DNA from: Actinomycetota bacterium
GTDB taxonomy: Bacteria > Actinomycetota > Actinomycetes > Actinomycetales > Dermatophilaceae
NCBI GenBank assembly: GCA_020161845.1
Contig: JAIUNK010000015.1
Coordinates: 32,367 to 96,366 of the forward strand
Length of the DNA: 64,000 bases
Reading direction: 5' to 3'
Shown here: piece by piece, positions 56,467-64,000 of the stretch
Layout of the letters: the number at the start of each line of letters is the position of its first letter
How positions within the stretch are numbered: position 1 is the stretch's first letter
Made by a program: the position numbers and the translations under genes
Notes under the pieces: model-generated
What the model saw: the letters and a program-made list of their open reading frames with translations, nothing else
Database searches by the model: none
What the model was told of the DNA's origin: nothing

Positions 56467-58221
56467 ATGAGTACCTCGGCCGCCTCCCACCTGTCCCCAG
56501 CCTTCCCCGAACGCGCGGCCTGGGGGACGGCCGCGAAGCTCCGTGCCTGGCAGGCCGAGGCGCTGGAGCGCTACCTGAGCACCAACCCCCGGGACTTCCT
56601 GGCCGTCGCCACGCCCGGCGCCGGCAAGACGACATACGCCCTGCGGGTCGCCACCGAACTGCTGGACCGCGGCGTCGTGCGCAAGATCACCGTCGTCGCG
56701 CCGACCGAGCACCTGAAGACGCAGTGGGCCGACGCGGCGGCCCGGGTCGGCATCCACATCGACCCGAACTTCAGCAACGCCGCGGGGGGCACCAGCGCGG
56801 ACTACGACGGGATCGCCCTGACCTACGCCGGGGTCGCCACCCGCCCGCTGCTGCACCGGGCCCGCACCGAGAGGGACCGTACCCTCGTCATCCTCGACGA
56901 GATCCATCACGGCGGTGATGCGCTGGCCTGGGGCGATGCGATCCGGGAGGCGTTTGAGCCGGCGACCCGGCGACTCGCGCTGACCGGCACACCGTTCCGC
57001 AGCGACACCGCGCCGATCCCGTTTGTGCGTTACGAACCCGATGCCGACGGGATCCGGCGCAGCGCCAGCGACTACACCTACGGCTACGCCCAGGCGCTCG
57101 CCGACGGCGTCGTACGGCCCGTCATCTTCCTCGCCTACGGCGGCAGCATGCGTTGGCGCACCAAGGCCGGCGACGAGGTCAGTGCCCGGCTGGGTGAGCC
57201 GCTCACCAAGGACGCGATTGCGCAGGCCTGGCGCACTGCTCTCGACCCGCGGGGGGAGTGGATCGGCTCGGTGCTGGCGGCCGCCGACCAGCGCCTGTCC
57301 GAGGTCCGCCGGCATGTCCCGGACGCCGGCGGCATGGTGATCGCGACGAACCGCACGCAGGCCCGTGCGTACGCCGCGATGCTGCGCCAGATCAGCGGCG
57401 AGGCGCCGACCGTCGTCCTGTCGGACGACCCCAAGGCGTCGGCGAGCATCGAGACGTACGCCGCGAGCCAGGCGCGCTGGATGGTCGCGGTGCGGATGGT
57501 GTCCGAGGGGGTGGACGTGCCGCGCCTGGCCGTGGGCGTCTATGCGACCTCGACGTCGACGCCGTTGTTCTTCGCCCAGGCCGTGGGGCGGTTCGTGCGC
57601 GCCCGGCGCCGTGGCGAGACCGCCAGCGTCTTCCTGCCCAGCGTCCCGGTCATCCTGGAGCACGCCTCTCGGCTGGAGGACGAACGCGATCATGCCCTCG
57701 ACCGGGTGGTCGCCGCGGAGACGACCTGGTCACCCGAAGAGGATCTGCTGGCCGAGGCCAACGCCACCCGCAGCACCGCGGACCTGGCCGAAGACCAGCC
57801 CGGCTTCGAGGCGCTGGAGTCCGACGCGCAGTTCGACCACGTGCTCTTCGACGCCGAACAATACGGCTTCGCCTCCGCGGCCGGCTCGGCCGACGAGGCG
57901 GACTACCTCGGCCTGCCCGGGCTGCTCGAACCCGATCAGGTCGCGCACCTGCTCGCCGAGAAGCAGCGCCGGCACGCCGGCCGCGTCGGGGGTCGGCGGG
58001 CCGCCGAACCGGCCGTGACCGGGCATCGGGCGCTGGCCGGTACCCGCAAGGAACTCAACTCCCTGGTCGCGGCGTACGCCCGCAAGACCGGCCAGCCGCA
58101 CGCCGTCGTGCACGCGGAGCTGCGCCGGCACTGCGGCGGCCCGACCCTGGACCAGGCCACGCACGAGCAGGTCAGCGCCCGGATCGAGAAGATCCGCGCG
58201 TGGTTCGTGGGGCGCCGCTGA
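56467..58221 (+). CDS. Superfamily II DEIH-box helicase (DUF3039-associated)
   Basis: A 584-residue helicase: LRAWQAEALERYL (Q-motif-like), Walker A VATPGAGKTT (about 48-57), VAPTEHLKTQW, DEIHHGGD (about 142-149) as box II, ALTGTPFRSD (motif III), MVSEGVDVPRLAVGVYAT and QAVGRFVRARRRGE (motifs V, VI). The order is that of the type III restriction/ComF-like SF2 group. No nuclease or methyltransferase domain is present. The C-terminal ~130 residues are a helical extension (RKELNSLVAAYARKTGQPHAVVHAELRRHCGG). Cellular role not established; conserved with DUF3039. Confidence 0.88.
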   Translation: MSTSAASHLSPAFPERAAWGTAAKLRAWQAEALERYLSTNPRDFLAVATPGAGKTTYALRVATELLDRGVVRKITVVAPTEHLKTQWADAAARVGIHIDPNFSNAAGGTSADYDGIALTYAGVATRPLLHRARTERDRTLVILDEIHHGGDALAWGDAIREAFEPATRRLALTGTPFRSDTAPIPFVRYEPDADGIRRSASDYTYGYAQALADGVVRPVIFLAYGGSMRWRTKAGDEVSARLGEPLTKDAIAQAWRTALDPRGEWIGSVLAAADQRLSEVRRHVPDAGGMVIATNRTQARAYAAMLRQISGEAPTVVLSDDPKASASIETYAASQARWMVAVRMVSEGVDVPRLAVGVYATSTSTPLFFAQAVGRFVRARRRGETASVFLPSVPVILEHASRLEDERDHALDRVVAAETTWSPEEDLLAEANATRSTADLAEDQPGFEALESDAQFDHVLFDAEQYGFASAAGSADEADYLGLPGLLEPDQVAHLLAEKQRRHAGRVGGRRAAEPAVTGHRALAGTRKELNSLVAAYARKTGQPHAVVHAELRRHCGGPTLDQATHEQVSARIEKIRAWFVGRR

Positions 58222-58249
58222 GCCGGCGCTTCGGCGGGTGACGCGGGGG

Positions 58250-58774
58250 TCAGGCGGTGCGACTGGCCGGCTCGGAGCGGTCCTTCTCGCGGCCGTCGCC
58301 GTCGACGATGGCCTCCCGCACCAACGGGAGCGTGCGCCGTTCCAGGTGCGTGGCCAGGGCGATCTGGGTGGACACCCGCTGGATGTCGTCGTGGTCGACG
58401 ACGGCGTCGATGACCCGCTGCAGATCCTCGTTGCTGCGGGCCACCACGATGACGAAGACGTCGAACGTGCCGGTGATCGTGTAGGCCTCGATCACCTCGG
58501 GGATCGCGGCCAGGTGTTCGCCGATGGGGGATTGGCCGGTGGTTTGGCGGATCTGCAGGCTGCAAAAACCCGTCACCGGGAACCCCAGGGCCGCCGGGCT
58601 GATGGTCGGGGCCATCGAGGAGATGACGCGGCGCTCCTGGAGGCGCTCCAGGCGGGCCTGGACGGTGCCTCGGGCGACGCCGAGGGCTCGGGAGGCCCCC
58701 AGCACGCCGATGCTGGGTCGCTCGGTGAACACGGAGATGATCCGTGCGTCGAGCTCGTCCACGCCGCTGTTCAT
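58250..58774 (-). CDS. Lrp/AsnC-family transcription regulator
   Basis: A 174-residue regulator: N-terminal HTH (VDELDARIISVFTERPSIGVLGASRALGVARGTVQARLERLQERRVI) and C-terminal RAM/ligand domain (GHxxx-like TITGTFDVFVIVVARSNEDLQRVID). Lrp/AsnC proteins sense amino acids or related ligands and often control neighbouring or distant transport and amino-acid genes. It diverges from the RDD gene 86 bp away. Leaderless start with TACCCT 7 nt upstream. The C-terminal ~12 residues are charged and disordered. Confidence 0.9.
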   Translation of the reverse strand: MNSGVDELDARIISVFTERPSIGVLGASRALGVARGTVQARLERLQERRVISSMAPTISPAALGFPVTGFCSLQIRQTTGQSPIGEHLAAIPEVIEAYTITGTFDVFVIVVARSNEDLQRVIDAVVDHDDIQRVSTQIALATHLERRTLPLVREAIVDGDGREKDRSEPASRTA

Positions 58775-58781
58775 GAGCAGG

Positions 58782-58787
58782 AGGGTA
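58782..58787 (-). promoter_or_regulatory. -10 element of the Lrp/AsnC gene (leaderless)
   Basis: TACCCT on the minus strand, 7 nt before the ATG at 58774. Confidence 0.5.
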
Positions 58788-58860
58788 GCCCTGCCACGGG
58801 GCGTCCCGTGGCGGTTTCCCCGGACCGAGCACCGTCGGGGTCGTCTGACAGGATGGCGGC

Positions 58861-59739
58861 ATGGCCTCTCCACCGCCCGGCTGGTACGACGACCCCGCGG
58901 GGAGTGCGCTGTTGCGCTACTGGGACGGCTCCAGCTGGACCGATCGCCTCGCGGACCGCCCGGGACAACCCGAGGCGGCCCAACGGTCGCCCGAGGGGGG
59001 CGCCGGAGCCGGACCGGCACCCTGGCCGTTCGACACCCCGCCCGCCCCGGACGGCCCGAACGCCCCGGACGGCCCGAACACCCCGAACGCCCCGGCCGCG
59101 CCGCAGACCCAGCAGGCCGACCCCGGCCGCCCTGCTGGCCGCATCGCCGGCCGCCCTGCTGGCCGCATCGCCGGCCGCACCGCCGCGGACGGCGCCCCGC
59201 TGGCCCCGTGGTGGCGCCGCCTGCTCGCGTGGATCGTTGACCAGGCGATCTGCACGCTGGTCGCTCTGCCGATGGCGCTGGCCCTGTTGGCCACCCGGTG
59301 GGAGCAGCTGGATTCCTGGACTCGCTCGGCGCAGGACGCGGCGGCCCGCGGTGCCGAGCTGCCGGTGTTGCCCGACGCGTTGGCCGGTGCGATCGCCGCC
59401 GCGGGGGTGGCCGGCACGCTCGTCTACTTCCTCTACGAGTTGATCGGACTGACCCGGTGGGGCACCACGGTGGGGCGACGGATGGTCGGCATCCGGGTCC
59501 GCGGCCCCGGCGGCGCGGCGGGGCCGCTGACTCTGCAGGTCGCCAGCCGCCGCAGCGCGGTGAAGGTCGCGGGTGCGGTGATCGGCGGCGCCCCGGCGCT
59601 GGCGACGCTGGGGACGATGGTCATGCTGTTCGATCTGGGCCGCGGGGTGCTGGACCGGGACCGCCGCACCCTGCATGACCTGGTCGGTCGTACCGACGTG
59701 GTGCTCGCTCGACGCGGGGGCGACACGGCCTCGCGCTGA
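58861..59739 (+). CDS. DUF2510/RDD-family membrane protein
   Basis: A 292-residue protein: DUF2510 at the N-terminus (PPPGWYDDPAGSALLRYWDGSSWTDR), a long low-complexity linker with GPN and PAGRIAGR repeats (about 50-110), then an RDD domain with three to four membrane segments from about 118 (WRRLLAWIVDQAICTLVALPMALALL ... LTRWGTTVGRRMVGIRV ... DRDRRTLHDLVGRTDVV). DUF2510 is thought to act as a small extracytoplasmic or cytoplasmic interaction module; RDD proteins may act as ion antiporters. CAGGAT lies 6 nt before the ATG, so the transcript may be leaderless. Confidence 0.87.
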   Translation: MASPPPGWYDDPAGSALLRYWDGSSWTDRLADRPGQPEAAQRSPEGGAGAGPAPWPFDTPPAPDGPNAPDGPNTPNAPAAPQTQQADPGRPAGRIAGRPAGRIAGRTAADGAPLAPWWRRLLAWIVDQAICTLVALPMALALLATRWEQLDSWTRSAQDAAARGAELPVLPDALAGAIAAAGVAGTLVYFLYELIGLTRWGTTVGRRMVGIRVRGPGGAAGPLTLQVASRRSAVKVAGAVIGGAPALATLGTMVMLFDLGRGVLDRDRRTLHDLVGRTDVVLARRGGDTASR

Positions 59740-59799
59740 CGGGCCGAAGCGGCCGGGTGTGGCACCGTGGGGAAACGGAGCCCTACCAGGAGGACCGCG

Positions 59800-61842
59800 G
59801 TGCACCAGCAGGTATCGACCGTCGCGGCGCGGCACCGTCCGGCCGTGCCGGGCGGACCTGACGAACCGGCGGCACCAGCGGCACCCGCGGCACCGGCAGC
59901 ACCGGCAGCGGCGACGCGGCGGGGGGCCCGCTATCTGCCCGGGCTGGACGGGCTGCGCGCCGTCGCGGTCTGCGCCGTGCTCCTCTACCACGTGGATGTG
60001 CCGTTCGCCCGGGGCGGGTTCCTCGGCGTGGACGTCTTCTTCGTGATCTCCGGCTATCTCATCTCGAGCCAGCTGTGGGCCCGGTGGAGCCTGCAGCCGG
60101 TCGATCTGCGCGGCTTCTGGGCGGCCCGGGTCCGGCGGCTCGTGCCGGCGGTCTTGGCGCTGCTCCTGGGAACCACGGTGGCCATGCTGGTCGCCGGGCG
60201 AGATCAGCTGGGCGGCTACGTCCGGGACGTGCTGGCCGCTGCGACGTACACCTCGAACTGGTGGTACGTCGTGGCCGAGCGGTCCTATTTCGAGGCGTCC
60301 GGACGGCCGCCCGTGTTGCAGCATCTGTGGAGCCTGGCCGTCGAGGAGCAGTTCTATCTGTGCTGGCCGCTGATCGTGGCCGGGGTACTGCGCTATGCCC
60401 CCAACCTGCGGATCTGCCGGCTGGCCTTGTGTTATCTCAGCCTCGCCCTCGCCGCCGCCTCGGCGCTGCTGATGGGGGTCGGATCCGCGCTGACCCGCAC
60501 CCCGGAGCTCGGCGATCCCAGCCGCTGGTACTTCGGCACCGACAGCCACGCGACCGGTCTGGCCCTCGGCGCGGCCCTGGCGTTCTGGCGCGGGGGCGCC
60601 GGGTTCGGTCCGCTGACGCCGGTGCTGCGGCCCGCCGGGCGCACCGCGACGACGCTGGGGGTGCTCGCGCTGGCGGCGCTGGCGGCCGCGGTGGTGCTCA
60701 TCGATCCGTACGAGCCCGCGCTCTACCGCGTCGGCTTCGCCGTGGTCGCCGTCCTCGCCCTCGTCGCGGTGGCGGTGGCGGCCCGGCCGGGCCCCCTGGC
60801 CCGGGCGATGTCCGCTCGGCCGCTGCGCTATCTGGGGCAGCGGTCCTACGGGCTGTACCTGTGGCATTGGCCGGTCGCCGCGTTCACCCGCCCGGAATTG
60901 GACCTGCCCTGGAGCGGGGTGCGGGTGATGCTGCTCCGGCTGACGCTGACCGTCGTCCTCGCCGAGCTGTCCTACCGGTGGGTGGAAGAGCCGGTGCGGC
61001 GCAACGGGTGGGCGTCTGCGGCGGCGACGGCGGCGACAGTGACCCGGCTGCTGCGTGGGCTGCCGCATCGGGCAGCGGACGCCGGGCGCCGGATCGCCCG
61101 GGCGGTGGCCGCCGTACACCTGCCCCGCGACCTGGAACAGCTCGGTCTGGCGCGGCAGTGGTGGTCCGCGCGGCGGCCGTGGCGCGCCCTTCCCGACGTA
61201 CTGCGCCTGCCGGCGATCCAGCTGCTCGTGGGTCTGACGCTGGTCCTGGTGGTGCCGCCGCAGCTGGAGCTGCCCAGGTGGCGCGCCCCGGTCGCGGTGG
61301 CCGCCCAGCACGCCGTACCCAAGCCCGTGCCCACCCTCACCCCGCAACAGGTCACGCCGCGCAAGGACCTGTCGGTGACGGTGTACGGCGACTCGGTGGC
61401 CCTCGGGGCGCAGCCCGCCCTGGTGGACTGGTTTGGCACGGCGACCAGCTATGCCCGCGAGGGCCAGCACAGCTGGGTGATGTTGCCCCAGGTCACCGCG
61501 GACGCCCGCGCGGGTCGGATCCGCTCCGACGTGGTCGTGATCCACACCGGCGACAACGGCGTCGTGCCGCAGGACGAGTTGCGGACGGCGCTGGACGCCC
61601 TGGCTGGCGTGCGGTTGGTCGTGCTCGTGACGCCGAAGGTGCCCCGCCCGTGGGAGGCCCGGGCGGTGGCCAGCATTGCCGCGGTGGTGCCCGACTACGC
61701 CAACGTGCAACTGGCCGATTGGAACAGCTATGCGACCGGGCAGCCCACGTGGTTCGAGGCCGACGGGATCCACCTGGCCGGTCCCGGGCGTGAGGCCTAT
61801 GTCCGATTGGTCGTGTCCCGGATCCCGGTCCCGCTGCGCTGA
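59800..61842 (+). CDS. OatA-like acyltransferase with SGNH domain
   Basis: A 680-residue membrane protein. After an Ala/Pro-rich start (about 22-40), the acyltransferase 3 domain runs over about 45-410: PGLDGLRAVAVCAVLLYHVDVPFARGGFLGVDVFFVISGYLI, and RVRRLVPA, with about ten membrane helices. A C-terminal SGNH hydrolase-like domain begins near 525 (YGDSVALG, nucleophile Ser) and ends in DGIHLAGPGREAY (Asp, His). The arrangement is that of OatA-type peptidoglycan or polysaccharide O-acetylases. GTG start with AGGAGG at 6-nt spacing. The acceptor is unknown. Confidence 0.9.
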   Translation: MHQQVSTVAARHRPAVPGGPDEPAAPAAPAAPAAPAAATRRGARYLPGLDGLRAVAVCAVLLYHVDVPFARGGFLGVDVFFVISGYLISSQLWARWSLQPVDLRGFWAARVRRLVPAVLALLLGTTVAMLVAGRDQLGGYVRDVLAAATYTSNWWYVVAERSYFEASGRPPVLQHLWSLAVEEQFYLCWPLIVAGVLRYAPNLRICRLALCYLSLALAAASALLMGVGSALTRTPELGDPSRWYFGTDSHATGLALGAALAFWRGGAGFGPLTPVLRPAGRTATTLGVLALAALAAAVVLIDPYEPALYRVGFAVVAVLALVAVAVAARPGPLARAMSARPLRYLGQRSYGLYLWHWPVAAFTRPELDLPWSGVRVMLLRLTLTVVLAELSYRWVEEPVRRNGWASAAATAATVTRLLRGLPHRAADAGRRIARAVAAVHLPRDLEQLGLARQWWSARRPWRALPDVLRLPAIQLLVGLTLVLVVPPQLELPRWRAPVAVAAQHAVPKPVPTLTPQQVTPRKDLSVTVYGDSVALGAQPALVDWFGTATSYAREGQHSWVMLPQVTADARAGRIRSDVVVIHTGDNGVVPQDELRTALDALAGVRLVVLVTPKVPRPWEARAVASIAAVVPDYANVQLADWNSYATGQPTWFEADGIHLAGPGREAYVRLVVSRIPVPLR

Positions 61843-61932
61843 CTCCGCCGAGCCGTCCCACCTGGTGGAATGCGCGTTCCGACCCGTGTCGGAGCAACGG
61901 AACCATGGGGGTTGTTTGGCACAGTGGTTTCC

Positions 61933-63186
61933 GTGCGAGAGATGACTCCCCAGCAGGCAGCAGCGCTCATTTTCGCCCGGGGTGACAACCCGCGCGTCGT
62001 GGTCAGTGGCAACGGTGCGGTCCCCTGGACCATGATCGCGGCGATCGACGCCGCCGTCCCCGAATACCGCCTCTTCCTCTTGAACGGCCCCGCCGGGCTC
62101 CCCGACCGGGACGGCGTCACCCTGGAGTCGGCCTTCGTCGGCTCGGGCATGCGCAAGAGTCCGCGCCTGGAGTACTACCCGGCCCGGCTGTCCCACGTCC
62201 CCCGCTACTTCATCAAGGGCTTCCTCGGGGTGGACGCCGTCGTCGTGCACACCTCCGAGCCGTGGCATGGCAACCTCAGCCTCGGCAACGAGGTCAACAT
62301 CCTGCCCGGCGTCATCGAGGCGGCCAAGGCCTCCGGGGCGCTGCTGATCGCGCAGACCAACCCGACGATGCCCTACACCTTCGGCGACGCCGAATACGAG
62401 ATCGACACGTTCGACGTGATCGTCCCGTCCGACCAGCCGCTTCAACCGCACGCATGGAAGCCCCCGCCCCCCGGTGGGCCGGTCGATCGGGTGGAGTCCG
62501 CCCGGGTCATCGGCGACCTCGTCTCCAGCCGCGTCAGCAACGGGTCGACGCTGCAGCTGGGCATCGGCGAGATTCCCGACGCGACACTCGCCGGGCTGAG
62601 CAAGAAGCGCAAGCTCGGCATCTGGACCGAGATGATCTCGGACGGAATCCTCACTCTCGACGAGGCCGGCGCGCTCGACATGGGCCGCCTCATCACGGCG
62701 TCGTTCGTGTTCGGCTCGTTGGACCTCTACCAGTGGCTCAACCGCAACCCCCGGGTCCGGCTGATGCGCACCGAGACCACCAACGCCCCCGCCCTGATCA
62801 GCCAGAACCCCGGCATGACCAGCATCAACACCGCCTTGCAGGTGGATCTGCTGGACCAGGCCAATGCTTCTCGGATCAACGCGCGGATTCACTCCGGCTT
62901 CGGCGGCCAGACCGACTTCACAGTCGGGGCGATGCACGCCCCCGGCGGCCAGGCGATCATGGCCCTGCGCAGCTGGCACCCCAAGGCCAATGTCTCCACC
63001 ATCGTGCCGCTGCTCGATGAGCCGGTCACCTCGCTGCAGCACACCTGCGTCATCACCGAGAACGGTGTCGCCGAGTGCGCGGGCCGCTCCGAGAAGCAGC
63101 AGGCGGCCAATCTCATCGAGCAGGCAGCCCACCCCAGCATCCGCGCCGAGCTCTGGGAGGAAGCCCGGAACATGGGCCTCGCCTGA
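61933..63186 (+). CDS. Acetyl-CoA hydrolase/CoA-transferase family protein (4-hydroxybutyrate CoA-transferase-like)
   Basis: A 417-residue class I CoA-transferase. Segments: VHTSEPWHGNLSLGNEVNI, LQLGIGEIPDATLAGL, WTEMISDGI with the probable catalytic Glu near 233, and SGFGGQTDFTVGAMHAPGGQAIMAL. Size and motifs favour the 4-hydroxybutyrate/acetate group over the longer propionyl-CoA:succinate transferase of the Wood-Werkman cycle, but a role in propionate metabolism is possible in this organism. GTG 61933 and ATG 61942 are both plausible starts. Convergent with pncA, with a hairpin at the stop. Confidence 0.8.
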   Translation: MREMTPQQAAALIFARGDNPRVVVSGNGAVPWTMIAAIDAAVPEYRLFLLNGPAGLPDRDGVTLESAFVGSGMRKSPRLEYYPARLSHVPRYFIKGFLGVDAVVVHTSEPWHGNLSLGNEVNILPGVIEAAKASGALLIAQTNPTMPYTFGDAEYEIDTFDVIVPSDQPLQPHAWKPPPPGGPVDRVESARVIGDLVSSRVSNGSTLQLGIGEIPDATLAGLSKKRKLGIWTEMISDGILTLDEAGALDMGRLITASFVFGSLDLYQWLNRNPRVRLMRTETTNAPALISQNPGMTSINTALQVDLLDQANASRINARIHSGFGGQTDFTVGAMHAPGGQAIMALRSWHPKANVSTIVPLLDEPVTSLQHTCVITENGVAECAGRSEKQQAANLIEQAAHPSIRAELWEEARNMGLA

Positions 63187-63197
63187 CGGGTCAGGCG
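63180..63197. terminator. Hairpin at the stop of the CoA-transferase gene
   Basis: CGCCTGAC / GTCAGGCG, a perfect inverted repeat around two bases, overlapping the stop codon; between convergent genes. Confidence 0.4.
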
Positions 63198-63207
63198 GGC
63201 AGGAGGC

Positions 63208-63879
63208 TCAGGCGGGCAGCGTGCCGGCCAACTCGACGCCGGCCTCGCGCAGCTGCGCGAGCGCCTTGGTCGTCGTGTCCGGGGCGACTCCCGCGGTGAG
63301 GTCGAGCAGCACGCGGGTGGCGTAGCCGTGCCGGGCCGCATCCAGGGCGGTCGCGCGCACGCAGTGATCGGTGGCGATGCCGACGACGTCGACCGCGCCG
63401 ATGCCCGCCTCGCGCAGCCAGGCGTCCAGGCCGATGTGGTGGCCGTCCTCGGTGGTCAGGCCCTCGAAGCCGCTGTACGCCGCCGCGTGGCGGCCCTTGC
63501 GGAAGACCGCGTCCACGGCGCCCGAGGCCGCGGCGTCGGGGTCGGGCTCGGCCACCGCGGCCCAGGCGGGGTGGAACTGCGCGCCCGGCGTGCCGGCCCG
63601 GCAGTGTTCCGGCCAGGTGTCGACATAGTCGGGCTCGGCGGGGGCGCTGGCCCAGTGCTCGCCCGGGTTCTCGTGCCAGTCGGCCGTGGCGACGACCGCG
63701 GCATAGTCGCGGCCGTGCCGGCGGACGTGGTCCGCCACGTCCGCGGCGACCTTGGCGCCGCCGGTGACGGCGAGGGAGCCGCCCTCGCAGAAGTCGTTCT
63801 GCACGTCGACGACGATCAGCGCCCGGGCGCTGGTCCCCGCGCCGCCAGGGCGCGGGGCAGGGGTTCCGGCCATGGTCAC
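63208..63879 (-). CDS. pncA: Nicotinamidase/pyrazinamidase
   Basis: An isochorismatase-fold amidase of 223 residues that hydrolyses nicotinamide to nicotinate for NAD salvage. Catalytic triad Asp25 (VVDVQNDF), Lys128 (FRKGRH) and Cys173 (ATDHCVRAT); metal ligands Asp67, His69 and His75 (DWHENPGEHW). The cis-peptide segment GIATDHCV is standard. The start is GTG 63879 or ATG 63873; an AAAGGA site lies upstream. Convergent with the CoA-transferase gene. Confidence 0.93.
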   Translation of the reverse strand: MTMAGTPAPRPGGAGTSARALIVVDVQNDFCEGGSLAVTGGAKVAADVADHVRRHGRDYAAVVATADWHENPGEHWASAPAEPDYVDTWPEHCRAGTPGAQFHPAWAAVAEPDPDAAASGAVDAVFRKGRHAAAYSGFEGLTTEDGHHIGLDAWLREAGIGAVDVVGIATDHCVRATALDAARHGYATRVLLDLTAGVAPDTTTKALAQLREAGVELAGTLPA

Positions 63880-63894
63880 TAGGGCACCATCCTT

Positions 63895-64000
63895 TCAACG
63901 GATGTCTGTGAGGCGTTCGTTGTAGGGACTCGGCGAGGGCCGAGGTGACGGCCAGCTGTGGTCGCCTTTTGAGGGCCTCCATGACACCGCCGCCCTCGGT
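63895..64000 (-). CDS. Possible 3' end of an upstream gene (cut by window edge)
   Basis: On the minus strand one frame is open from the window edge and stops at 63895-63897, encoding a ~35-residue tail ending SPYNERLTDIR. A nicotinate phosphoribosyltransferase gene often precedes pncA in actinobacteria, but this tail is too short and too unlike known C-termini to assign. The region may also be intergenic. Confidence 0.2.
   Translation of the reverse strand, partial: PRAAVSWRPSKGDHSWPSPRPSPSPYNERLTDIR

Noticed and set aside
58771-63132. Open minus-strand frame of 1453 codons across the Lrp, RDD, acyltransferase and CoA-transferase genes
   Set aside because: It crosses several well-supported genes and an intergenic region, and its composition is typical of GC-driven shadow frames.

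Overview
The window is strongly GC-rich, gene-dense DNA from an actinobacterium. The best clue to its family is a methylmalonyl-CoA carboxyltransferase (transcarboxylase) operon encoding the 5S, 12S and biotinylated 1.3S subunits. This is the signature enzyme of propionic-acid (Wood-Werkman) fermentation and points to the Propionibacteriaceae. WhiB1, PdtaS, an NAD-dependent GDH of the 180-kDa class and a DUF3039/helicase pair support an actinobacterial chromosome. The genus cannot be fixed from the sequence alone. I saw no phage, insertion sequence, CRISPR array, tRNA or rRNA.

Layout. 0-8.6 kb: the 3' end of secA, its DUF6459 and LysM neighbours, a small HTH gene divergent from a SAF-domain (CpaB-like) gene and a TadZ-like ATPase gene, then a wax-ester synthase/DGAT-family protein fused to a DUF6912-like domain, and a three-gene minus-strand operon ending in DUF2505. 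8.7-16.6 kb: NAD-glutamate dehydrogenase, the PdtaS sensor kinase, WhiB1 and a small membrane protein. 16.6-22.7 kb: a very large FHA/FtsK-SpoIIIE ATPase of EssC type with no other type VII secretion gene nearby, divergent from a nitronate monooxygenase. 22.8-28.0 kb: a tightly overlapping Tad pilus operon (tadA, tadB, tadC, a pilin-like gene, two TadE-like genes, a TadG-like gene), with a perfect CRP/GlxR-type palindrome upstream. 28-32.6 kb: a phospholipase D-like/cardiolipin synthase-like gene, a MASE1-like histidine kinase and prfB.

32.6-46.9 kb looks like an accessory block between prfB and ftsE, which are usually adjacent in actinobacteria. It holds (a) a YxlEFG-like ABC exporter with a divergent YtrA-type GntR regulator, and two inverted repeats between them; (b) a sugar-acid locus with an FCD-type GntR regulator, a sugar ABC importer, a galactonate dehydratase-like enzyme, a KDPG/KDPGal aldolase and a PfkB-family kinase, which together could give a De Ley-Doudoroff type route; (c) a small L7/L12-CTD-like protein; and (d) the transcarboxylase operon.

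47.1-52.5 kb is the conserved block ftsE-ftsX-M23 peptidase-smpB-(PNPOx-like)-ssrA (tmRNA), followed by thioredoxin on the other strand. 52.5-64 kb carries a VanZ-like protein, a DEAD-box helicase with a long Arg/Asp-rich octapeptide repeat, YqgE, DUF3039, a DEIH helicase, an Lrp/AsnC regulator, an RDD membrane protein, an OatA-like acyltransferase, a CoA-transferase and a nicotinamidase.

Many genes have a TANNNT -10 element ending 6-7 nt before the start codon and no Shine-Dalgarno sequence, so leaderless transcription appears common. This was used to choose several starts.
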